From: JBAVEL01 sp049587715
GTDB taxonomy: Bacteria; Bacteroidota; Ignavibacteria; UBA10030; UBA6906
DNA length: 5,803 nucleotides
Reading direction: 5' to 3'
Assembly: GCA_049587715.1 (NCBI GenBank)
Contig: JBAVEL010000150.1
Location: forward strand, 1 to 5,803
The notes under the pieces were generated by a model. It had not been told where the DNA came from, did no database searches, and was given only the letters and a program-made list of their open reading frames with translations. Shown in pieces: positions 1-5,555 of this stretch (positions within the stretch are counted from its first letter, which is position 1; each line of letters opens with the position of its first letter). Both the position numbers and the translations under genes were made by a program.

Positions 1-1436
1 TTCGCCCGGAAGAACTCGATCCGCCTGTTCTGCTGGCGGCCTTCCTTTGTGGTATTGGGAGCCACGGGGTTCTCGGGTCCGAAGCCCCTGACGCCTATCC
101 GTCCCGCGGCGATCCCCCGCGCCACCAGCCAGGTCTTCACCGCCTCGGCCCTTGCTTCCGAAAGCCGCTGGTTGGTTGCCTTCCGCCCGGTGTTGTCCGT
201 GTATCCGTGGATCTCCACCTCGATTTCGGGATTCTGGAAGAGGGTGTTGTAGGCCTTCTCCAGAAGCGCCTCCGACTCGGGCGTGATGACCGCCTTCCCC
301 GTCTCGAACACGATCCCATCCAGCACGATGGCCTTCCCCACCTCCACCTTGATCTCCTCCTTCACGTCGTCCGCCGGATCCAGGGGATTCGTCCCCCGTC
401 CGATCTCCACCGCATCCGCCACCGTGCCCCCGTCCGTGTCGGGCTTCAGGGGGTCGGTCCTGTGGGTGTTCACTTCCTCGGCGTCGGAGAGGGTGTCCCC
501 GTCGGTGTCGGCCTTCAGGGGATCCGTCTTGTGCAGGTTCAGCTCCGCTCCGTCCGCAAGGCCGTCCCCGTCCGTATCATGCCGTGTGGGGTCTGTCTTG
601 TGGGTGTTCACCTCCGCCCCGTCACCCAGCGTGTCGCCGTCGGTGTCGGTTGCGTTGGGGTCGGTCCGGTGTGTCTTCACCTCGGCCCCGTCCGCCAGGC
701 CGTCCCCGTCACTGTCCGGCTTGAGGGGATTCGTGGAGTATTGTTTCACCTCCTCGCCGTCCGAAAGGCCGTCCGCGTCCGAATCGGCGGACTTCCTGTC
801 GGTCCCCAGCTCCTTCTCCTCCCGGTTGGTCAGACCGTCCCCGTCGGGGTCCGCCGAGGGGCTCTCCCCCACCACCGTGAGGCCTCCCGTGAAGGTGACA
901 TACTGGTCCTTGGGGCCTGCCACCACGGCGTTCAGGTTGTCCTTCAGGGTGTAGTTGTATCCCCCCGTGAACTCCAGCGCCACGTTATCCATGGTGAGGA
1001 TCTGGATCCCCACCCCTCCCGGGAAGAAGGGAGCCCAGCCCGAGGTCTTCTCACCCGGGGTGGGGTTGGGGGGGGGCAGCTCCGCGTCGAATCTCAGGAT
1101 GCCGGCTCCCGCGTACAGGTAGGGGCTGAACCAGGACTCGGGCAGGGGGTTCCAGACCAGGCGGTAGTCGATCGGAAAGATCTGCGTCCGGTATGTCAAT
1201 CCCTTGATGTATCCCGCACCCACGCCCAGCTCCCCCGCCACGTTGTCCAGGATGCCGTAGCGCATGAAGGCCCTGGCAAAGTGGTCCGGCTTCCGGTCCC
1301 TCAGCTCGGTGTTGGCGAATGTCCCCCCGAAACTCCCTCCGAATCCCAGCCCCTGATCCTTGAACTGGGCAGGCGAAGAGCCCGCCGCAGCGAGCGCAAG
1401 GAGGCCCGCGAAGAAGATGGTCGTGCTTCGTTTCAT
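1..1436 (-). CDS. OmpA-family outer-membrane protein with thrombospondin type 3 repeats (3' end cut by window edge)
   Basis: This is probably an outer-membrane protein that ties the outer membrane to peptidoglycan. There are 478 residues visible and the frame is open to the left edge; OmpA domains usually end close to the RRIEFF seen here, so few residues are missing. Residues 1-24 look like a signal peptide (MKRSTT, then a Leu/Ala-rich core, then SSPAQ). Residues about 25-190 are rich in Gly and aromatics, with alternating patterns (GVGAGY, YLYAGAG, LEFTGGYNY), as in a small OMP beta-barrel. Residues 196-354 hold seven Asp-rich thrombospondin type 3 repeats. Residues about 370-478 are the OmpA C-terminal domain, with GYTDNTG, NQRLSEARA and RGFG. 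D414 and R429 are 15 residues apart, matching the two residues of E. coli OmpA (D271, R286) that bind diaminopimelate. The architecture resembles OprF-type proteins. The start is ATG at 1436, preceded by a weak AGGGA (1443-1447) 6 bases upstream. A C9 run encodes Pro121-123. The family call is firm; the barrel is inferred from composition. Confidence 0.93.
   Translation of the reverse strand, partial: MKRSTTIFFAGLLALAAAGSSPAQFKDQGLGFGGSFGGTFANTELRDRKPDHFARAFMRYGILDNVAGELGVGAGYIKGLTYRTQIFPIDYRLVWNPLPESWFSPYLYAGAGILRFDAELPPPNPTPGEKTSGWAPFFPGGVGIQILTMDNVALEFTGGYNYTLKDNLNAVVAGPKDQYVTFTGGLTVVGESPSADPDGDGLTNREEKELGTDRKSADSDADGLSDGEEVKQYSTNPLKPDSDGDGLADGAEVKTHRTDPNATDTDGDTLGDGAEVNTHKTDPTRHDTDGDGLADGAELNLHKTDPLKADTDGDTLSDAEEVNTHRTDPLKPDTDGGTVADAVEIGRGTNPLDPADDVKEEIKVEVGKAIVLDGIVFETGKAVITPESEALLEKAYNTLFQNPEIEVEIHGYTDNTGRKATNQRLSEARAEAVKTWLVARGIAAGRIGVRGFGPENPVAPNTTKEGRQQNRRIEFFRA
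375..851 (-). repeat. Seven tandem thrombospondin type 3 calcium-binding repeats in the OmpA-family gene
   Basis: Residues 196-354 form seven units. Five central units are exactly 23 residues (69 bases), starting at residues 218, 241, 264, 287 and 310; the first and last units are 22 residues. Each begins with a DxDxDG-type loop (DPDGDG, DSDADG, DSDGDG, DTDGDT, DTDGDG, DTDGDT, DTDGGT), followed by an acidic xEV/xEL segment and T(D/N)P. In this family such loops bind calcium and form a rigid spacer, here between barrel and peptidoglycan-binding domain. Codons differ between units although the protein pattern is kept, so this is an old, selected array and not a recent DNA duplication. The last unit has Gly in place of an Asp (DTDGGT), which should weaken its calcium site. 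Confidence 0.92.
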
Positions 1437-1490
1437 ACCGTGTCCCTGGTGGTTATGGTGGTTTGCTGAGCGCGTGGCATACGGGCCGGT

Positions 1491-1518
1491 AAGATACTGC
1501 TTTTGGGGCAATTCTCAA
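1491..1518 (-). promoter_or_regulatory. Candidate promoter of the OmpA-family gene
   Basis: Read on the minus strand, TTGAGA (1513-1518) is followed after 16 bases by TATCTT (1491-1496). Transcription would start near 1484, giving a leader of about 48 bases before the ATG at 1436. The same site can be read as the Bacteroidetes-type pair TTTG (-33) and TAnnTT (-7), with 19 bases between them. It lies just downstream of the terminator of the preceding gene, where a new promoter is needed. Evidence is motif and position only. Confidence 0.5.
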
Positions 1519-1537
1519 AGCTCCCACGGGAGGGGCG

Positions 1538-1575
1538 AAAAAAAGCCCGTCCCGGCCTGCGCGGCCGGGACGGGC
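1538..1575 (-). terminator. Intrinsic terminator of the Kelch/sorting-domain gene
   Basis: A perfect 13-base-pair G+C-rich stem (arms 1545-1557 and 1563-1575) with a 5-base loop is followed, in minus-strand transcripts, by seven U residues (A7 at 1538-1544). It begins 21 bases past the stop codon of the 753-residue gene (TAG at 1597-1599). It is oriented for minus-strand transcription only, so it should separate that gene from the OmpA-family gene downstream. Confidence 0.93.
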
Positions 1576-1596
1576 CTGGAGAAAGCGCAGAAACGG

Positions 1597-3858
1597 CTAC
1601 TTCAACAGCATCAGCTTCCGGGTCTCCACGTACTGCCCGGCGCTCAGTCGGTAGAGATACACCCCCGAGGCCAGCCCCCCGGCGTTCCACCGCACCGTAT
1701 AGGTGCCCGCATCCAGCTCCGCATCCACCACGGCTGTCACTTCCTGTCCCAGAAGATTGTACACCTTCAGGGAGACGGCATTCCGTTCGGGCAGCGAGAA
1801 CCGGAACGTCGTGGCGGGGTTGAACGGATTCGGGTAGTTCTGCTCCAGGGCGAACGACGACGGAATTTCCGCAACCGGCTCCGGCACGTCGTTCGGGAGT
1901 CCGGCTCCGCATCCGATCACGTCGAACACGGACTGGGCCACTCCCGTCCCCCCGGCCGTGGCGTTCCCGTAGCCGCCCGGCACATAGAGACGGATCGTGT
2001 CACCCACGCACTTCAGGGTCACGGCGTTGAAGATGTTGCTCATCTTGATCGGCTTGTTGTTGATGAGCGTCACCCAGGCGTTCGTGTTGATGTTGTACAC
2101 GTGGGTGGTATCGTAGTACCCGCCGGCCCCTGCCCGCTCGCCGCCCACCAGGAAGAAGAGGGCGCCGTAGGCCGCCCCGCCCGGCCTGCTCAGACCCGCG
2201 TAGACGGTCGGAACGGCCGGGGCCGCGGTCCAGGTGATGGCATCGAACGCCGTCACGGTGCCCACATACACGGACTTGAGGAATGCCGTGTTGTAGCCGG
2301 CCGCCATCACGATCTTGTCCCCGCTGATACCCAGGCCGAATGTCCTCCGGCCCTGTCCCGAGGGGAGCGAGTTTGTGATGGTGCCCCAGGCGTCCCCGTT
2401 GGGATCATAATAGTGGACGGCCAGGTTCGTGCCGGATCCCGTGTAGGGGCCTCCGATCACGAAGATGATGCTGTCTCTCCAGCAGACCGCCCCGTGGCCC
2501 GCAAGGGCTGCGGGCATGGAGGCCTTGGCGGCCCAGCCCGCACCCGGCGTGTACGCATACACGTCGGTGGAGCCCGTGGTGATGGCGCTGGATCCCCCGC
2601 CGATGTAGTAGAGCCGGTTCTTCCAGCGGGTGAGTGTTCCCCCCACCTTGGGGGAGGGAAGGGGATCGCCCGTAGTCCAGCCGGCGCCCGGCGTGTATCT
2701 CACGATGCTGGTTCCCGCCGCTCCGCCCGAGGGGGCGTGCACAAAGAGGGTGTCTCCCAGCCACGCCGAGGCCTGGAAATAGGTCGGCCCGGGAAGGTCG
2801 GGATAGGCCCCCGGCGCGCACCAGGCCGAGGAATAGGCCGAGCACCCGCCGCCCCCTCCCGTGGAGGTGGTGAATGTGCGGTCGTCGCCCAGGGTGGTGC
2901 CCAGCGAGTTCTGTGCCTTCAGGCGGAAATGATAGAGCGTCCCTGGATCCAGTCCCGAAATCGGCTCGGGCACGGTCACGGGCGAGGTTCCCGATCCCAC
3001 CGAAGTGGGACCCACCGTGGAGCCGTACGAGGTGGTGAGCCCGTACTCGTAGGTGTAGGTTGTGGCAAGCCCGTTGGGATTCACCGATCCGTTCAGGATG
3101 GCGCCCGTTGTGCTGATGCCGTAGGCGGGGCTGGTCACCACCGTGGGGGCGGAAGTACCTCCGCCGCCCACCGTCACCCGCACCATGTCCAGGGAGACGG
3201 CAGCGCCGTCATTGATGTTGTCCGCCACCTTCTCCCGGAAGCCGATGTAGATGTTGGATCCCGTGGCCACAAAGTCCGAGAGCCGGTACCCGTAGGCGCG
3301 CCATGTGGTGTCTCCCGAGGGAGCCACAAACGCCAGCGTGGCCACCAGGGTGGTAAAGCCCGGCACGGTGGGCGTGGTGGTGGAAATCCTCACCTCCACC
3401 GTGTCATCGAACGAATTGGGCCAGATGCGGAGATAGAACTTGAGGGAGTCGTTGGCCAGCACGTTGGTGAGCTGGGGTGTCACCAGCCACTGGTCGTTCC
3501 GGCTGGATCCCCCCGTGTTCCATGTGGCGAAGGCCGTCGCGCTCCCGCCCCCCGGGGGAACGGTGATGGTGCCCCCGGTCCAGCCGGGAATGGGGGTGGT
3601 GCCGTTCACCTGCCGGTTCCAGCCGGGTCCCCCGTCGGGGCTCAGCTTCACCCATCCGGCGGGAGGAAACGTGGTGCCTTCGAAAGACTCATCCAGCGCG
3701 CTCAGGGTTCCCTCCAGCGGGGGCCCGTAGGTTACCGCCGGATAGACGGAGCGGGAGACGGGTCGTTCCGTCTTCTGCACTCCCGCTGCGAAGGCGATGC
3801 TCGTCACGAGCCCCGCGAGCGCCAGGACCGCGCACACAGCCAGTAAGTGTTTTTTCAT
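1597..3858 (-). CDS. Secreted multidomain protein: choice-of-anchor J-like, fibronectin-like, Kelch propeller and type A sorting domain
   Basis: This is a 753-residue exported protein with no recognisable catalytic motif. Residues 1-25 are a signal peptide (MKKHLL, hydrophobic core, FAA). Residues about 57-230 resemble a choice-of-anchor J / cleaved-adhesin beta-sandwich (ESFEGTTFPPAGW at the start, NDQWLVTPQL in the middle, an SLDMVRVTV end strand). A GGGG linker leads to a fibronectin-like domain at about 237-332 (NPNG..T.Y.YEYG, LDPGTLYHFRLKA), followed by a GGGGG linker. Residues about 355-650 contain six Kelch-like units (IGGG, VIGG, MAAGY, LVGG, VPGGY strands ending in GxGW or xAW), which suggests a six-bladed propeller. 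Residues 667-753 are the sorting domain (YPNPFNPATT, NLLGQEV, ASGVYLYRL, LMLLK). The start is ATG at 3858, with GGAGG at 3864-3868, 5 bases upstream. A strong terminator follows. The likely role is adhesion or surface binding, which is inference from domain types; the ligand cannot be told. Confidence 0.93.
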   Translation of the reverse strand: MKKHLLAVCAVLALAGLVTSIAFAAGVQKTERPVSRSVYPAVTYGPPLEGTLSALDESFEGTTFPPAGWVKLSPDGGPGWNRQVNGTTPIPGWTGGTITVPPGGGSATAFATWNTGGSSRNDQWLVTPQLTNVLANDSLKFYLRIWPNSFDDTVEVRISTTTPTVPGFTTLVATLAFVAPSGDTTWRAYGYRLSDFVATGSNIYIGFREKVADNINDGAAVSLDMVRVTVGGGGTSAPTVVTSPAYGISTTGAILNGSVNPNGLATTYTYEYGLTTSYGSTVGPTSVGSGTSPVTVPEPISGLDPGTLYHFRLKAQNSLGTTLGDDRTFTTSTGGGGGCSAYSSAWCAPGAYPDLPGPTYFQASAWLGDTLFVHAPSGGAAGTSIVRYTPGAGWTTGDPLPSPKVGGTLTRWKNRLYYIGGGSSAITTGSTDVYAYTPGAGWAAKASMPAALAGHGAVCWRDSIIFVIGGPYTGSGTNLAVHYYDPNGDAWGTITNSLPSGQGRRTFGLGISGDKIVMAAGYNTAFLKSVYVGTVTAFDAITWTAAPAVPTVYAGLSRPGGAAYGALFFLVGGERAGAGGYYDTTHVYNINTNAWVTLINNKPIKMSNIFNAVTLKCVGDTIRLYVPGGYGNATAGGTGVAQSVFDVIGCGAGLPNDVPEPVAEIPSSFALEQNYPNPFNPATTFRFSLPERNAVSLKVYNLLGQEVTAVVDAELDAGTYTVRWNAGGLASGVYLYRLSAGQYVETRKLMLLK

Positions 3859-3982
3859 CCAATCCTCCAGGGTTTGTGGTGGTGATGAGGGTGTCGCCGA
3901 TTCCCGTCGCCACGGCCCTCTCCCCTTCCCGGGGAAAAGGACTTACGGGCCGCACCTTCAACAGTGAACGAAGGAACGCACG

Positions 3983-4014
3983 CCAAGTTACAAAACGGAA
4001 AACTGAGAATCCAA
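3983..4014 (-). promoter_or_regulatory. Candidate promoter of the Kelch/sorting-domain gene
   Basis: On the minus strand TTGGAT (4009-4014) is followed after 18 bases by TAACTTGG (3983-3990), which resembles the Bacteroidetes TAnnTTTG element. The predicted start near 3978 leaves a leader of about 120 bases before the ATG at 3858. The match to the sigma70 consensus is weak (3 of 6 in each hexamer). The call rests partly on its resemblance to the promoters proposed for the two other envelope genes in this window. Confidence 0.3.
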
Positions 4015-4015
4015 T

Positions 4016-4046
4016 CCCCCCCCCGTGCGGGAGGGTTCCGGGGGGG
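4016..4046. repeat. C9/G7 inverted repeat in the divergent intergenic region
   Basis: A run of nine C (4016-4024) and a run of seven G (4040-4046) form an 8-base-pair inverted repeat: CCCCCCCG at 4018-4025 pairs with CGGGGGGG at 4039-4046, leaving a 13-base loop. It lies directly beside the -35 side of the leftward promoter candidate and 7 bases before that of the rightward one. No U tract follows on either strand, so it is not a normal terminator. It may be a structural element, a slippage-prone spacer, or chance in G+C-rich DNA. Confidence 0.6.
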
Positions 4047-4052
4047 CTTCCC

Positions 4053-4081
4053 TTGTCAATCCCCGCTCAAATGGCTACCTT
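4053..4081 (+). promoter_or_regulatory. Candidate promoter of the secreted esterase gene
   Basis: TTGTCA (4053-4058, five of six bases of TTGACA) is followed by a 17-base spacer and TACCTT (4076-4081, then G). Transcription would start near 4088, giving a short leader of about 25 bases. GGAG (4101-4104) lies 8 bases before the ATG at 4113. Spacing and position are both ideal, so this is the best supported of the three promoter candidates. Confidence 0.55.
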
Positions 4082-4112
4082 GTAAGACCCTTTCCCCAAT
4101 GGAGTTCCGTCC

Positions 4113-5555
4113 ATGAAAAGAACGATCACGCTTGTCTTCCTCCTGGCCGCCGCGCTCCCCCTCAGGGGGCAGACATTCCAGGCCTTCCTGAACCGCGTGC
4201 AGTCGGCCCCCGACTCCCAGAGAACTGCCATCGTGGACAGCTTCATGGCCGCCGTCCCCCGTTTCCCGCTGACGGAGGGAGACACCGCCTGCCACTTCCT
4301 CTATCGCGGGGGCGCATCCTCGGTGACCGTTCCGGGAGATGCCAACGGGTGGACCCCCTCTTCGTTCCCCATGACCCGCATCCAGGGAACGGATCTGTGG
4401 TACTTCAGCCGCGACTTCGAGCCCGACGCCCGTCTGGACTACAAGTTCGTCCTGAACGGGAGCACCTGGATTCTGGATCCGCGGAACCCCTACACGGTGA
4501 GCGGAGGGTTCGGCCCCAACTCGGAGCTCCGGATGCCGCAGTATGTCCCGGCTCCCGAGATTCTCCCCAACCCGTCCATACCCCACGGCCAGATCCGCGA
4601 CACCGTCTACGCGAGCGCAGCCCTCGGGAACTCCCGCACGGTGCGCATCTACACGCCGCCCGGGTACGGATCCCCCCTGGACAGCTTCCCCCTTATTCTC
4701 TTCCATGACGGCCTGGAGTACATCACCCTGGCCCAGGCCAACAACGTTCTGGACAACCTCATCGCCGCCCAACTCATCCAGCCGGTCATCGCCATCTTCG
4801 TGCCGCCCGTGAACCGGACGGCCGAGTATGCGGGAAGCCAGATGGGCGCCTTCACCACGTTCATCGCCGACGAGCTCATGCCCTCCATCGACAGCCGGTA
4901 CCGCACACGTCGGGCCCCCTCCGCCCGGGCGGTGCTCGGAGCATCCAACGGAGGGAACATCTCCCTGCACCTGGGCTACAACCGGCCCGAGGTGTTCGGA
5001 GCGGTGGCGGCCCAGTCCAGCAACATCGTCTCCTCCGTCTTCACCTCCTACCAGAACGGCCCCCTGCGGGACCTCCGGCTCTATCTGGATCTGGGCACCT
5101 ATGACATTGCACAGCTCATTCCCCTGGTGCGGAGCTTCATCCCGGTGCTCTCCTCCCGCGGGTATCCGCACCAGTACGTGGAGTACCACGAGGGTCACTC
5201 CTGGGGCAACTGGCGGGCGCACATAGACAATGCCCTCCGGATGTTCTTCCCGGGGGGGGCCGTCTTTGCCGGGGAAAAAACCCTGCCGGGGGGTGAGCGT
5301 CTTCTGGGAGAATGCTATCCCAACCCCTTCAACCCCCGCACCACCATTCCCCTCCGCATGGAGCAGAGCGGGGATGCATCCCTCACCGTGGTGAACCTTC
5401 TGGGCCAGACCGTGGCGGTGCTCCATGAAGGGCCCCTGGCGGCCGGCTCCCATGCCTTTGTGTGGGATGCCCTGCGCACCCCCGCGGGGGTCTACTTCGT
5501 GCGCCTCAAGACACCCGGGGGCACGGACGCAAAGAGACTCCTGCTCCTCAGGTAG
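4113..5555 (+). CDS. Secreted esterase D-family hydrolase with N-terminal E-set/CBM48-like domain and type A sorting domain
   Basis: This 480-residue exported alpha/beta-hydrolase belongs to the putative esterase (enterochelin/feruloyl esterase, esterase D) family. Residues 1-19 are a signal peptide (MKRTIT, hydrophobic core, LRG). Residues about 58-140 form an E-set/CBM48-like domain (FLYRGGASSVTVPGDANGW, LDYKFVLNG, DPRNPY). The catalytic domain spans about 160-380, with LFHDG at 196-200, a nucleophile elbow GASNGG giving Ser278, GTYD giving Asp331, and EGHSWGNWR giving His362: a complete Ser-Asp-His triad. Residues 396-480 are the sorting domain (CYPNPFNPRTT, NLLGQTV, PAGVYFVRL, LLLLR), which family knowledge links to type IX secretion or surface attachment. 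The start is ATG at 4113 with GGAG 8 bases upstream. It is divergent from the Kelch gene and overlaps the PPK2-like gene by 8 bases, tail to tail. The substrate cannot be read from sequence; a carbohydrate ester or a siderophore ester is possible. A homopolymer-rich linker (5252-5293) separates enzyme from tail. Confidence 0.94.
   Translation: MKRTITLVFLLAAALPLRGQTFQAFLNRVQSAPDSQRTAIVDSFMAAVPRFPLTEGDTACHFLYRGGASSVTVPGDANGWTPSSFPMTRIQGTDLWYFSRDFEPDARLDYKFVLNGSTWILDPRNPYTVSGGFGPNSELRMPQYVPAPEILPNPSIPHGQIRDTVYASAALGNSRTVRIYTPPGYGSPLDSFPLILFHDGLEYITLAQANNVLDNLIAAQLIQPVIAIFVPPVNRTAEYAGSQMGAFTTFIADELMPSIDSRYRTRRAPSARAVLGASNGGNISLHLGYNRPEVFGAVAAQSSNIVSSVFTSYQNGPLRDLRLYLDLGTYDIAQLIPLVRSFIPVLSSRGYPHQYVEYHEGHSWGNWRAHIDNALRMFFPGGAVFAGEKTLPGGERLLGECYPNPFNPRTTIPLRMEQSGDASLTVVNLLGQTVAVLHEGPLAAGSHAFVWDALRTPAGVYFVRLKTPGGTDAKRLLLLR
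5252..5293 (+). other. Homopolymer-rich linker between esterase and sorting domain
   Basis: Within 42 bases the esterase gene carries G8 (5252-5259), A6 (5275-5280) and G6 (5288-5293). They encode the Gly/Lys-rich linker at about residues 380-394, between the catalytic domain and the sorting domain. Gain of one G in the first run would bring TGA at 5294-5296 into frame, ending the protein just before the sorting domain. The runs are plainly visible; any biological use of slippage is inference. Confidence 0.6.

Noticed and set aside
375..851. Regular 69-base repeats as a CRISPR or other non-coding array
   Set aside because: The periodicity is that of a 23-residue protein repeat. The frame stays open, differences are largely synonymous or conservative, and there are no identical repeats with unique spacers.
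207..1469. Open frame of 420 codons on the plus strand, opposite the OmpA-family gene
   Set aside because: The periodic PVGV/RVGLQG-like pattern is the antisense reading of the 69-base calcium-binding repeats. The minus-strand reading gives a coherent OmpA protein.
1360..3846. Long open frame of 828 codons on the plus strand, opposite the Kelch gene
   Set aside because: Its product is rich in Arg, Gly, His and Pro with no domain pattern, no ribosome-binding site and no signal peptide. It is the usual antisense shadow of a gene with G/C-rich third positions. The minus-strand protein has clear domains, a ribosome-binding site and a terminator.
3689..3961. Possible small leader gene on the minus strand overlapping the start of the Kelch gene
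   Set aside because: It begins at TTG, has no convincing ribosome-binding site, and for most of its length reads an alternative frame of the signal-peptide region. Nothing supports translation.
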